Shown here: positions 15,994-25,053 of the stretch, in pieces
Layout: each line of letters begins with the position of its first letter
Position numbering within the stretch: position 1 is the first letter of the stretch
Position numbers and translations under genes: made by a program
Notes under the pieces: model-generated
Databases searched by the model: none
The model's input: the letters and a program-made list of their open reading frames with translations, nothing else
Told to the model about the DNA's origin: nothing
DNA from: AWTP1-9 sp035703165
Lineage (GTDB): Bacteria; Bacteroidota; Bacteroidia; Chitinophagales; Chitinophagaceae
Assembly: GCA_035703165.1 (NCBI GenBank)
Contig: DASSYR010000027.1
Location: 8,258-72,257 of the forward strand
DNA: 64,000 bases
Direction of reading: 5' to 3'

Positions 15994-17154
15994 TTATAAA
16001 ATGGGATGTCGTTTAAACTCTTTGGTTCGGTCAAATAAATAGCGATAAGTAGCAAGATTGCGGCTTTGTGTGGCTCCAAGGTTTTTGGATATGTTTAGCA
16101 TTTTGGGATTAAAATCTCCCTGCCATTGCAATTCCAGTTCATCGTATTGCTTGTTTCGCTGTATTACTTTGGCTCCTTCTACAATCATAAAATAATCTAT
16201 CCCCGTACCCTGAAATTCCGGTACAATACCATAAACAATACCCGTAAATTTTTTACATGCTTTACGGTAACGCAGCCATAGGAATTTTAATTTGCTAAAG
16301 AAGTTGAATTGACCATTAAGATATTTTACAATTTGGTTCAGGTCCGGGAGGTTTACCCACATGGCAATCGGTTCGTCTTTATGATAAGCAAACCAGATGA
16401 GGGTTTCATCCATAACCGGCTTCATGGCTTTAAATATTTTTAAAGCCATTTCTTTATTCATTTCTTTATTTCCCTCATGCCCGGCCCAGGCTTTATTATA
16501 AACAGTACAAAAATCGGCTGCAAATTTTTTCAGGTTGTTTTTCCTTATATGGTTTACCGAAAACTCGGGGAGGGAAACATACTTTTCATGTTGAGTAAAA
16601 AATTTTTCCGGTAAAGAATGCTGTACATGCAAGTGCCAGCATAACTGGTTATAAAAAACCCTGAAACCATAATTTTCAAACAAGGCCTGGTAATATGGAG
16701 GGTTGTAATTCATTAAATAAATTGGCGGCTTAAAGCCTTCTGTTACCAACCCCCACCAACGATCCCGTTCGCCAAAATTAATAGGGCCATCCATCGCTTG
16801 CATTCCTTTTTGCATAAGCCAGTGCTTGGCTACATCAAACAGCATATCAGCCGCTTGTTGGTTATTGATGCATTCAAAAAAGCCAATTCCCCCTACAGGT
16901 ATGTCATCCCCCTTGTTTTTGTATTTTTTTTGTACAAAAGCGGCAATTCGCCCAATCAAATTGCCCTTTTCATCTTTCAATATCCAACGCATTACTTGCC
17001 CGGTTCGAAAAGCTTTATTTTTCTTTTGATTAAAAACATCGTTAATGTCTTTATTTAATGGGCGAATCCAGTTTGCATCCTTTTTATACAAGGTAACAGC
17101 TACCTGTAAAAAATCTTTTGCTGTTTGGAAATTATTAACTTGTAACAGTTCCAT
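15994..17154 (-). CDS. GNAT-like acyltransferase fold protein (YghO-like)
   Basis: 386 residues from the ATG at 17154 (MELLQVNNFQTAKDFL); a longer frame from 17196 adds 14 residues with no family support. Reads like the large GNAT-related proteins common in Bacteroidota: an N-terminal acetyltransferase-like half (GNLIGRIAAFVQKKY, then PVGGIGFFEC), a conserved MDGPINFGERDRWWGLVTEGF block, and a second GNAT-like half with GIVYGIVPEFQGTGIDYFM containing the acetyl-CoA-loop-like QGTGID. The substrate is unknown. It is divergent from glpK (76 bp between start codons) but no functional link is evident. Confidence 0.75.
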   Translation of the reverse strand: MELLQVNNFQTAKDFLQVAVTLYKKDANWIRPLNKDINDVFNQKKNKAFRTGQVMRWILKDEKGNLIGRIAAFVQKKYKNKGDDIPVGGIGFFECINNQQAADMLFDVAKHWLMQKGMQAMDGPINFGERDRWWGLVTEGFKPPIYLMNYNPPYYQALFENYGFRVFYNQLCWHLHVQHSLPEKFFTQHEKYVSLPEFSVNHIRKNNLKKFAADFCTVYNKAWAGHEGNKEMNKEMALKIFKAMKPVMDETLIWFAYHKDEPIAMWVNLPDLNQIVKYLNGQFNFFSKLKFLWLRYRKACKKFTGIVYGIVPEFQGTGIDYFMIVEGAKVIQRNKQYDELELQWQGDFNPKMLNISKNLGATQSRNLATYRYLFDRTKEFKRHPIL

Positions 17155-17230
17155 AAATGTATGGTTACAAAAATAACTGATTGCAGATAAAATCAATTAC
17201 TTTAAATTGACCTCTAAATATTATTAGTAA

Positions 17231-18724
17231 ATGGGTAAATACATTCTTGCACTTGACCAGGGTACAACCAGTTCAAGAGCCATAATCTTTGATAAATCAG
17301 GCCTTGTAAAAGCGGTAGCACAGAAAGAGTTTGAACAGATATTTCCCAAACCGGGCTGGGTAGAGCATGATGCTAATGAAATATGGAGCACACAAATGGG
17401 CGTAGCAATGGAAGCAATTACCAAGGCAGGTTTAGCGATGACTGATATAGCTGCCATTGGCATTACCAATCAAAGAGAAACAACAGTAGTGTGGGATAAA
17501 AATACAGGACAGCCTGTTTATAATGCAATTGTATGGCAGGATAGAAGAACCGCCTCTTTTTGTGATCAGCTCAAATTAAATCAAACGGATAAAATTATTC
17601 GGGATAAAACAGGGTTGGTTGTAGATGCGTACTTCTCAGCTACCAAAGTGAAGTGGATTTTGGATAATGTACCCGGGGCAAGAGAAAAAGCCGATAAAAA
17701 CGAATTGGCATTTGGTACTATTGACAGTTGGCTGTTGTGGAATCTTACGGGAGGTAAGGTTCACGCAACCGATGTAAGTAATGCATCCAGAACTATGATG
17801 TTTAATATTCATACACTGCAGTGGGATAACACTTTGACAAATATTTTTGATGTTCCCATGAGTATGTTACCACAAGTATGCAGCAGTAGCGAAGTATATG
17901 GTAATACGCAAAATGTTTTTAAGGAATATGATATTCCCATTGCCGGTATTGCCGGCGATCAGCAAGCGGCTTTATTTGGTCAATTATGCACCAAGCCCGG
18001 GATGGTAAAAAATACGTATGGTACCGGTTGCTTTATGTTAATGAATACAGGGGAAAAAGCGATAGCATCTGCCAATAATTTATTAACTACCGTGGCCTGG
18101 AAAATAAAGGGAGTTACTCATTATGCTCTGGAGGGTAGTGTGTTTGTAGCCGGGGCCGTGGTACAATGGCTGAGGGATGGCTTGGGCATTATTAAACATT
18201 CATCAGAAGTGGAAGCATTGGCATTAAAAGTAAATGATAACGGTGGCGTATATCTCGTTCCTGCTTTTGTTGGTCTTGGCGCACCTTATTGGAACCAGGG
18301 GGCACGGGGAACTATGGTTGGGTTAACAAGGGGCAGTAGCGCCGCCCATATTGCCAGGGCTGCGTTGGAAAGCATTTGCTTTCAAACAATGGATGTACTG
18401 AAGGCAATGGAAAAAGATTCAGGTATATCTATCCGCGAATTAAGGGTAGATGGTGGTGCCGCAACCAACAATTTATTGATGCAATTTCAAAGCGATATTT
18501 TAAATACAAAAGTACTTCGTCCAAAAATTACTGAAACAACAGCGCTGGGAGCCGCTTATTTAGCCGGTCTGGCAGTTGGCTATTGGAACAACATAGAGGA
18601 CATTCAACAACAATGGCAAATTGATCATAGTTTTTTGCCATCCATGCATGATAAACAAAGAGAAGATTTGAGTGAGGGTTGGAAAAAAGCTGTAACAACT
18701 GCAATAACCTGGGCAAAGGACTGA
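17231..18724 (+). CDS. glpK: Glycerol kinase
   Basis: 497 residues, standard length. Phosphorylates glycerol to sn-glycerol-3-phosphate with ATP. FGGY-family hallmarks: LALDQGTTSSRAI at the N-terminus (phosphate loop), ITNQRETTVVWDK, the glycerol-binding IVWQDRRT, GTIDSWLLWNLTGG, GIAGDQQAALFGQ with the catalytic-base Asp, and GGAATNNLLMQFQSDIL near the C-terminus. First gene of a glpK-glpD-glpF group in one direction, 100 bp before glpD. No GlpR-type repressor is in the window. Confidence 0.97.
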   Translation: MGKYILALDQGTTSSRAIIFDKSGLVKAVAQKEFEQIFPKPGWVEHDANEIWSTQMGVAMEAITKAGLAMTDIAAIGITNQRETTVVWDKNTGQPVYNAIVWQDRRTASFCDQLKLNQTDKIIRDKTGLVVDAYFSATKVKWILDNVPGAREKADKNELAFGTIDSWLLWNLTGGKVHATDVSNASRTMMFNIHTLQWDNTLTNIFDVPMSMLPQVCSSSEVYGNTQNVFKEYDIPIAGIAGDQQAALFGQLCTKPGMVKNTYGTGCFMLMNTGEKAIASANNLLTTVAWKIKGVTHYALEGSVFVAGAVVQWLRDGLGIIKHSSEVEALALKVNDNGGVYLVPAFVGLGAPYWNQGARGTMVGLTRGSSAAHIARAALESICFQTMDVLKAMEKDSGISIRELRVDGGAATNNLLMQFQSDILNTKVLRPKITETTALGAAYLAGLAVGYWNNIEDIQQQWQIDHSFLPSMHDKQREDLSEGWKKAVTTAITWAKD

Positions 18725-18824
18725 TAAAGATAATTGCAAATGATAGCAGGTAAAACAATTAATTATTATATGCATCAGGTGGTTAAAATATTTTTGATAA
18801 TTAATCTTTGTTATAGATGATACG

Positions 18825-20402
18825 ATGAACAGAAATGAAATGTTGCAACAATTGAAAGAAGTTGCAGAATGGGATATCATTATTATTGGAGGAGGCGCTA
18901 CCGGTCTCGGGTCAGCAGTAGATGCTGCATCAAGAGGGTATAAAACTTTGTTGTTGGAACAACATGATTTTGCTAAAGGTACTTCCAGCCGTTCTACTAA
19001 ACTGGTGCATGGCGGCGTTCGTTATTTAGCCCAGGGAAATATCAAATTGGTAATAGAAGCGTTGCGTGAAAGAGGTATTCTTTTAAAAAATGCCCCCCAT
19101 ATAACCAATAATATTTCATTTATAATGCCATCTTATAATTGGTGGCAGAAATATTATTACGGCATCGGGCTAAAAATTTACTATTTGCTGGCAGGTAAAT
19201 TAGGGCTTGGCAAAACAGAAATTCTTTCTAAAAAATCAACGCTTGAATATTTGCCTACTGTTAATCCAAAAGGGATAAACGGAGGCGTTGTTTATCATGA
19301 TGGACAATTTGATGATGCCCGCCTGGCAGTTAATCTAGCACAAACAGCTGTTGAACAGGGAGCCGTTGTAATTAATTATTGTAAAGTAACAGGGCTGAGA
19401 AAAGGAATTAAAAAGATAAACGGTGTTTTTGCGCAAGATGCTTTAACGGGGAAAGAATACGAGCTAAAATGCAGGGTGGTGATTAATGCTACCGGTATTT
19501 TTACCGACGATATTTTGCGAATGGATGATAAAAACCGCCAGGAATTGGTATCACTCTCTCAAGGAGTTCATTTGGTGATTGATAAAAAATTTTTTCCCGG
19601 GGAAAGATCAATGCTTATTCCTAAAACAGATGACGGAAGAGTTTTGTTTGCGGTACCCTGGCACGATAAAGTTGTTTTAGGCACAACGGATACACCTGTT
19701 GAGGAATTTAGCCTGGAACCTATTGCTTTTGAAGATGAAATAGACTTTATTTTATCACATATTAACCGCTATCTTAGCACAGAGATAAAACGAGAGGATG
19801 TGAAGAGTGTGTTTGTGGGTTTACGACCATTGGTGCACATGAAAGGTCAAAAAAATACAGCTCTTTTAAGTCGCGATCATACGATTGTTGTATCTGCAAG
19901 TGGTTTGGTAAGCATTACCGGAGGTAAATGGACTACTTATCGGAAGATGGCAAAAGATGTAGTAAATAATGCAGCTTTTGTAGCAAAACTTCCTAAACGG
20001 GAATGTGTAACTGATGAATTGAAAATTCATGGGTATAAAGAAACAACCACTCCCAATTCATCTTTCAATGAAGAAGAGGCACATCTTCATTTTTATGGGA
20101 GTGACAGTATGAAGATAAAACAGCTATGGAAGGAAAATCCATTGCTCAAGGAAAAGCTTGTAAACGAATTGCCTTATACAAAGGCGGAAGTGATTTGGGC
20201 TGTGCGCAATGAAATGGCTATGACTGTTGAAGATATCCTGGCCAGGAGGATAAGGTTGTTGTTTTTAGATGCGAAGGCCGCCGTTGCAGTAGCGCCAATA
20301 ATAGCAAAACTAATGTCCAAAGAAATGAATAAAGACAACGAGTGGATATTGCAACAAATCAGGGAGTTTAATAAAACTGCGGGAAATTATATTTTAGAGT
20401 AG
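18825..20402 (+). CDS. glpD: Aerobic glycerol-3-phosphate dehydrogenase
   Basis: 525 residues. FAD-dependent, membrane-associated enzyme oxidising glycerol-3-phosphate to dihydroxyacetone phosphate and passing electrons to the quinone pool. The N-terminal dinucleotide fold is clear: IIIIGGGATGLGSAVDAASRGY, followed by the TSSRSTKLVHGGVRYL block typical of GlpD. SITGGKWTTYRKMA near residues 364-377 and the C-terminal DAO_C domain complete it. Located between glpK and glpF, so it acts directly on the GlpK product. The 100-bp gap before it may hold a secondary promoter, but no convincing consensus was found. Confidence 0.96.
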   Translation: MNRNEMLQQLKEVAEWDIIIIGGGATGLGSAVDAASRGYKTLLLEQHDFAKGTSSRSTKLVHGGVRYLAQGNIKLVIEALRERGILLKNAPHITNNISFIMPSYNWWQKYYYGIGLKIYYLLAGKLGLGKTEILSKKSTLEYLPTVNPKGINGGVVYHDGQFDDARLAVNLAQTAVEQGAVVINYCKVTGLRKGIKKINGVFAQDALTGKEYELKCRVVINATGIFTDDILRMDDKNRQELVSLSQGVHLVIDKKFFPGERSMLIPKTDDGRVLFAVPWHDKVVLGTTDTPVEEFSLEPIAFEDEIDFILSHINRYLSTEIKREDVKSVFVGLRPLVHMKGQKNTALLSRDHTIVVSASGLVSITGGKWTTYRKMAKDVVNNAAFVAKLPKRECVTDELKIHGYKETTTPNSSFNEEEAHLHFYGSDSMKIKQLWKENPLLKEKLVNELPYTKAEVIWAVRNEMAMTVEDILARRIRLLFLDAKAAVAVAPIIAKLMSKEMNKDNEWILQQIREFNKTAGNYILE

Positions 20403-20445
20403 TATTATTTTTAATACGTAATTAATAAAACCAAAACGATTGCTT

Positions 20446-21153
20446 ATGTCTCCATTTATTGCTGAATTTATAGGTACAGCGCTTTTAATTATTTTAGGCG
20501 ATGGGGTTGTTGCCAACGTAGTGTTAAGTAAAAGCAAGGGTAATAATAGCGGATGGATTGTTATTACTTTTGGGTGGGCTGTTGGTGTATTTGTTGGTGT
20601 TTATTCAAGCGCTGCAGTTAGCGGAGCCCATTTGAACCCGGCTGTAACCATTGCATTGGCTTTTTTAGAAAAATTTGATTGGAACAATGTACCAATTTAT
20701 ATAGCAGCACAAATGGCAGGAGCAATGGCAGGAGCTTTTTTAGTATGGGTGGCCTATCGCCGGCATTTTACTGAGACATCTGACGCAAATTTAAAATTGG
20801 CGGTGTTTTGTAATGCTCCGGCCATAAGAAATGTCGGTGATAATTTATTTACCGAGATAATCGCAACATTTGTACTGGTATTGGGAGTTCTGTTTATTTC
20901 AAAACCCTACAATACGTTGGGTGCACTGGATGCATTACCCGTTGCTTTATTAGTGCTGGGAATTGGGTTAAGCCTGGGTGGACCAACCGGGTATGCTATT
21001 AATCCTGCCAGGGATTTGGGGCCACGCATTATGCATTTTATTTTGCCCATTAGCGGTAAAAGAGATAGCGATTGGAGCTACAGTTGGATACCCGTGATTG
21101 GACCAATAACCGGTGGACTAATAGCTTCACTGCTATGGAGAGTAATAAATTAA
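20446..21153 (+). CDS. glpF: Glycerol facilitator (MIP/aquaglyceroporin)
   Basis: 235 residues from the ATG at 20446; a TTG two codons earlier is less likely. Six membrane helices with the two half-helix NPA motifs: GAHLNPAVT and YAINPARDLGP. The Asp directly after the second NPAR is the signature that separates glycerol channels from water-only aquaporins. It would let glycerol diffuse in, to be trapped by GlpK encoded upstream. It lies 43 bp after glpD, consistent with one operon. Confidence 0.93.
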   Translation: MSPFIAEFIGTALLIILGDGVVANVVLSKSKGNNSGWIVITFGWAVGVFVGVYSSAAVSGAHLNPAVTIALAFLEKFDWNNVPIYIAAQMAGAMAGAFLVWVAYRRHFTETSDANLKLAVFCNAPAIRNVGDNLFTEIIATFVLVLGVLFISKPYNTLGALDALPVALLVLGIGLSLGGPTGYAINPARDLGPRIMHFILPISGKRDSDWSYSWIPVIGPITGGLIASLLWRVIN

Positions 21154-21229
21154 CATTGTAGCCCGCTTTGTATATAAATTTTTCGTCTATTCAATCCATT
21201 TTAATGTTTAAAAAATAGCTTTTTTCTTA

Positions 21230-21260
21230 TTGGCAGATTATTTCTGCTCCCTTACCTTTG
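21230..21260 (+). promoter_or_regulatory. Predicted Bacteroidota promoter of atpDC
   Basis: TTG at 21230-21232, 20-nt spacer, then TACCTTTG at 21253-21260: a full match to TTG-N~20-TAnnTTTG. Transcription would start near 21266, leaving a leader of about 80 nt with several hairpins. Confidence 0.6.
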
Positions 21261-21261
21261 C

Positions 21262-21333
21262 GGCCTGAAAAGAACAGGCCCCAACCCCTTTAGGGGCTTT
21301 TGAAATAATTTTTTCCCTTCGGGGGTAAGGGAA
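21262..21333 (+). promoter_or_regulatory. Structured 5' leader of atpDC (three GC-rich hairpins)
   Basis: Hairpin 1: GGCCTG (21262-21267) / CAGGCC (21275-21280). Hairpin 2: CCCC (21285-21288) / GGGG (21293-21296), or in a mutually exclusive form GCCCC (21278-21282) / GGGGC (21293-21297) that would break hairpin 1. Hairpin 3: TTCCCTT (21313-21319) / AAGGGAA (21327-21333), ending 15 nt before the ATG. The T-rich run between hairpins 2 and 3 could make hairpin 2 an attenuator. Alternatively these are remains of dispersed GC-rich palindromes. Confidence 0.5.
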
Positions 21334-21348
21334 CAATAAATCATTTAT

Positions 21349-22848
21349 ATGGCCAATATTGGTAAAATCAAACAAATCATCGGTGCGGTAATTGACGTAC
21401 AATTTGAAGGTAAACTGCCTGAAATTTATAACGCCCTGGAGTTAAAAAGAGACAATGGTGATAAACTGGTACTGGAAGTGCAACAGCATTTGGGTGAAGA
21501 TAGTGTGCGTACCATAGCTATGGATGGAACAGACGGTTTAAAAAGAGGAATGGAAGTTGTGGATACAGGGGCTCCCATCGCCATGCCTGTTGGTCCTGAT
21601 ATAAATGGACGTTTGTTTAATGTTACCGGAGATGCTATTGACGGTCTGCCACAAGTAAGTAAGGCAGGTGGCCGGCCTATTCATGCAAAACCCCCTGCTT
21701 TTGAGTTTTTGAGTACGGCTAATGAAATTTTGTTTACCGGTATTAAGGTTATTGACCTTATAGAACCCTATGCAAAAGGTGGTAAAATTGGATTATTTGG
21801 TGGCGCGGGTGTAGGTAAAACTGTATTGATTCAGGAATTGATTAATAATATCGCCAAAGGGTATGGCGGATTGTCCGTATTTGCCGGTGTGGGTGAACGT
21901 ACCCGTGAAGGTAATGACCTGTTGCGTGAAATGATTGAAGCAGGCATTATGAAATATGGGGATGCCTTTAAACATAGTATGGAAGAAGGAGGATGGGATT
22001 TGAGTAAAGTAGATTTGGAAGGCTTGAAAGAGTCTAAAGCAACCTTTGTATTTGGTCAGATGAACGAGCCCCCCGGAGCCCGTGCCCGTGTAGCTTTAAG
22101 TGGATTAACAGTAGCCGAATATTTCCGTGATGGAGATGGCTCTGGTCGTGGTAAAGACATTCTTTTCTTTGTAGATAATATATTCCGTTTTACCCAGGCC
22201 GGATCCGAAGTATCCGCCCTGTTAGGACGTATGCCTTCTGCCGTAGGATATCAACCTACATTGGCTACCGAAATGGGCCTGATGCAGGAACGTATTACCT
22301 CTACTAAAAATGGTTCTATTACTTCCGTTCAGGCCGTGTATGTGCCGGCAGATGATCTTACAGATCCTGCGCCTGCTACAACTTTTGCCCACCTGGATGC
22401 TACTACCGTATTGAGTCGTAAAATTGCGGATTTGGGTATCTATCCGGCTGTTGACCCCTTGGATTCTACTTCACGTATTCTTACGCCACAAATAGTAGGA
22501 GAAGCTCATTATAATTGTGCGAACAGAGTAAAATTAATTTTACAGCGATACAAAGAGTTACAAGATATAATCGCCATTCTTGGAATGGATGAATTAAGTG
22601 AGGATGATAAGATGACCGTAGCCCGTGCAAGAAAAGTACAGCGCTTCTTATCACAACCCTTCCATGTAGCCGAACAATTTACAGGTTTAAAAGGAGTATT
22701 TGTAAGCATTGAAGATACCATCCGCGGTTTTAATGCCATTATGGATGGTGAGGTGGATGAATATCCGGAAGCAGCATTTAACCTGGTAGGAACATTGGAA
22801 GATGCAATTGAAAAGGGTAAAAAAATGCTAGCTGCCGCAAAGGGATAA
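21349..22848 (+). CDS. atpD: F1 ATP synthase subunit beta
   Basis: 499 residues, normal length. Catalytic subunit of the F1 head. Walker A GGAGVGKT, GERTREGNDL, Walker B ILFFVDNIFRF, GRMPSAVGYQPTLATEMG and the DELSEDD version of the DELSEED lever near the C-terminus are all present. Followed 76 bp later by atpC in the same direction. The rest of the ATP synthase genes (a, c, b, delta, alpha, gamma) are not here; a separate atpDC pair is common in Bacteroidota, Chlorobi and cyanobacteria. A predicted promoter and a structured leader precede it. Confidence 0.98.
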   Translation: MANIGKIKQIIGAVIDVQFEGKLPEIYNALELKRDNGDKLVLEVQQHLGEDSVRTIAMDGTDGLKRGMEVVDTGAPIAMPVGPDINGRLFNVTGDAIDGLPQVSKAGGRPIHAKPPAFEFLSTANEILFTGIKVIDLIEPYAKGGKIGLFGGAGVGKTVLIQELINNIAKGYGGLSVFAGVGERTREGNDLLREMIEAGIMKYGDAFKHSMEEGGWDLSKVDLEGLKESKATFVFGQMNEPPGARARVALSGLTVAEYFRDGDGSGRGKDILFFVDNIFRFTQAGSEVSALLGRMPSAVGYQPTLATEMGLMQERITSTKNGSITSVQAVYVPADDLTDPAPATTFAHLDATTVLSRKIADLGIYPAVDPLDSTSRILTPQIVGEAHYNCANRVKLILQRYKELQDIIAILGMDELSEDDKMTVARARKVQRFLSQPFHVAEQFTGLKGVFVSIEDTIRGFNAIMDGEVDEYPEAAFNLVGTLEDAIEKGKKMLAAAKG

Positions 22849-22924
22849 CTGTGTAAGTAAGGTTGATAGTTACCATTTTAAACCTGGATTCAGTCTGAAA
22901 AGCCGACTTTAAAAGTTGAATAAA

Positions 22925-23179
22925 ATGAACTTAGAGATTTTAACTCCGGAACGTAAAATTTTTAGTGGCGAAGTATATGGTGTTCAATTACCAGGCATTT
23001 CCGGTTCATTTGAAGTGCTGGACAGGCATGCTCCCCTCGTAAGCGCTTTAGCCAAAGGGCAATTAAAAATTCTTCGAGATAAGAATACAACTTCTTTATA
23101 CAGCATTCAGGCTGGATTTATTGAGGTACTCGATAATAAAGCCACAGTGCTGGTGGAAGGTGCTAAAGAAATGGAATAA
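22925..23179 (+). CDS. atpC: F1 ATP synthase subunit epsilon, short form
   Basis: 84 residues from the ATG at 22925; an in-frame TTG at 22916 would add three. It contains only the N-terminal beta-sandwich (MNLEILTPERKIFSGEVYGVQLPG...FEVLDRHAPLVSAL) that contacts gamma and the c-ring. The C-terminal two-helix domain, which inhibits ATP hydrolysis in many bacteria by inserting into F1, is missing. Short epsilon subunits are usual in this phylum, so this is not a truncation; regulation of reverse ATPase activity must differ. Confidence 0.93.
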   Translation: MNLEILTPERKIFSGEVYGVQLPGISGSFEVLDRHAPLVSALAKGQLKILRDKNTTSLYSIQAGFIEVLDNKATVLVEGAKEME

Positions 23180-23218
23180 AATTATTACCAAAAAAAGCTG
23201 TTACTTTTAAAAAGGGGT

Positions 23219-24178
23219 TTAAACTTCTTTCTTCAATTGTATTGCACACCAGGCTGAAAAGGGTGAAAATAATAGCAACAACCAACTCCAATGAGATTTT
23301 GTTATCATTAAGGCTCCCGCGGTTATTAGTAAAAGGTAAATAGGATAGGTAAGAAACAATGCAGCTACCAAAATAGAATCATAATGACCGCTGTTATGAG
23401 CTTTTTGGTTTACAAAAGATTTAACGGGCCAATAAAGCGGTCTGTTTATTATACTACCTGCTAAAGCGGGAATTACCAATAACAGTTTTTTAATAATTGA
23501 TACCGGTGTGCTAAAGGTTTTACGAATGGTTGCAATATCGCTGCTATTAATAGTAATTACAGCTTTTTGAAGCTCTCGTTCCAGTATTTCATTAAACAAT
23601 ATTAAATTTTTCCCGATACTTTCTGATAAATTAAAATTGTTACTTGTTATCTCTTCTCCAAAATTGATAATAATATTTTTGCCGAAAGAACGGAAGCTAC
23701 TATAATTAATTCCTACAGGTAAAACTTTTAAAGGGATATTGTCGTTCCAGTTATCAAAAGCCATTCGTGCTGTGCCTTTACGAAGCGGACGGAGTTTCCA
23801 TTCATTTACACACAATGCTTCGCTGAATATGAGAACAATTCCGTCGTTCTTAAATATTTCTTTACAAATGCCAAAAGTTTTATAATTAAGTGGCACTAAT
23901 TCTTTTCCTTCCCGCTCTCTATACACAGGGTGTATATGCAGCATTTTGAGTAGTCGTGCATGCCATTTTTTGTTAAAAGCATCGCCTCTGGCTAAGGAAT
24001 GTACCGGCATATCAAATAAAATTGCCAATATCATACCATCAAGAAAAGAATTAGGATGGTTGCAAGCCAGTAGCAGGGGTCCCTTGCTATAGAGTAATTC
24101 AGGCTTATTGATTTTTATATTCCTGCAGGCAATTTTCAAAAATAAACGGGCAGGAGGTTTTAGCAACTGGTATATCAA
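23219..24178 (-). CDS. PlsC-type glycerol-phosphate acyltransferase family protein
   Basis: 319 residues. The catalytic block appears as ACNHPNSFLDG (an HX5D form of the acyltransferase HX4D motif, typical of this Bacteroidota subgroup), followed by GDAF, then VLIFSEA in the position of the FPEG acyl-acceptor motif, and RPLRKGTARMA. The C-terminal 80 residues hold two hydrophobic segments, so it is probably an inner-membrane enzyme of phospholipid or lipid A-type acylation. Its exact acceptor cannot be told. It is convergent with atpC (39 bp between the two stop ends). Confidence 0.82.
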   Translation of the reverse strand: MIYQLLKPPARLFLKIACRNIKINKPELLYSKGPLLLACNHPNSFLDGMILAILFDMPVHSLARGDAFNKKWHARLLKMLHIHPVYREREGKELVPLNYKTFGICKEIFKNDGIVLIFSEALCVNEWKLRPLRKGTARMAFDNWNDNIPLKVLPVGINYSSFRSFGKNIIINFGEEITSNNFNLSESIGKNLILFNEILERELQKAVITINSSDIATIRKTFSTPVSIIKKLLLVIPALAGSIINRPLYWPVKSFVNQKAHNSGHYDSILVAALFLTYPIYLLLITAGALMITKSHWSWLLLLFSPFSAWCAIQLKKEV

Positions 24179-24232
24179 AGCAAAAAGAGATTATGTTCAA
24201 ATCTAAGTAATCTTATTTTATATTTCGTATTT

Positions 24233-24252
24233 ATAATAATAATAATAATAAT
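24233..24252. repeat. (ATA)n trinucleotide tract
   Basis: About six and a half uninterrupted units of a 3-bp A/T repeat between the acyltransferase and yqgE genes. A likely site of length variation; no coding frame is affected. Confidence 0.8.
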
Positions 24253-24343
24253 TGTGTTGACAATTTACAAAGGTAACGGTGCTCGCTATGTTAAAAAAGG
24301 CAATTGGTAAGGGAGGGCACAAATCTATGCATTATTTAATACG

Positions 24344-24895
24344 TTAATTTAATTGCGGATCAACGGGGTAATTAATCAATTGTTCATATTCTCCGCCCAG
24401 CTCCTTAAGAGAGTCCTTCCATATATCCGAAAGATTTCGATGAAAAACCAGGTTGGGATTAGCAGCTACTGTTAACCATGTTTTTTCTTTCATTTCGTCA
24501 TCCAATTGTCCGTTGCCCCATCCGCTATAGCCAATAAAAAATCGTATTTTTTGAGTATTTATTTCCCCTTTTTTTAATAAAGACATAGTAAGTTCATAAT
24601 CACCACCCCAGTAAATACCATTTGCAACCTCAAGTCCCCCGGGAATTAGTTCCGGCAACTGGTGCAGAAAATGCAAAGTATCTGGTTGCACCGGTCCGCC
24701 ATAGTAAACAGGGAGCTGTATATTTTCCATGTCGGGTAATAATTCGTTTAAAGTAAAATCGTAGTTTTTGTTTAGTACAAAGCCAAAGCTTCCCTCCTCC
24801 TGGTGTTCGCACAGAAAAATCACTGTCCGGACAAAATTTGGATCCTTCAGAAAAGGTTCTGCAATTAATAATATACCGGCTTTAGGTTCAATCAT
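24344..24895 (-). CDS. YqgE/AlgH family protein
   Basis: 183 residues covering the whole DUF179 domain: GILLIAEPFLKDPNFVRTVI at the N-terminus, GSFGFVLNK, a YYGGPVQPDTLHFLH block and FIGYSGWGNGQLDDEM. The family is widespread, single-domain and of unsettled biochemical function; AlgH was linked to alginate regulation in Pseudomonas. No operon partner is close enough to hint at its role here. Confidence 0.92.
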   Translation of the reverse strand: MIEPKAGILLIAEPFLKDPNFVRTVIFLCEHQEEGSFGFVLNKNYDFTLNELLPDMENIQLPVYYGGPVQPDTLHFLHQLPELIPGGLEVANGIYWGGDYELTMSLLKKGEINTQKIRFFIGYSGWGNGQLDDEMKEKTWLTVAANPNLVFHRNLSDIWKDSLKELGGEYEQLINYPVDPQLN

Positions 24896-25053
24896 ATTAT
24901 TAAATTAGCATTTCCTGAATAAATAAACAACAGCCTTTTAAAAATACTAAACTTTTTCAAAATTATTGGGTTTCATAAGTGGCTGTTAAATTCTGCTCCC
25001 AAAGGAGTGAAATAAAAGAAAACTAAGAAAGTTCCTTTTATTTTTGTAAGCTG

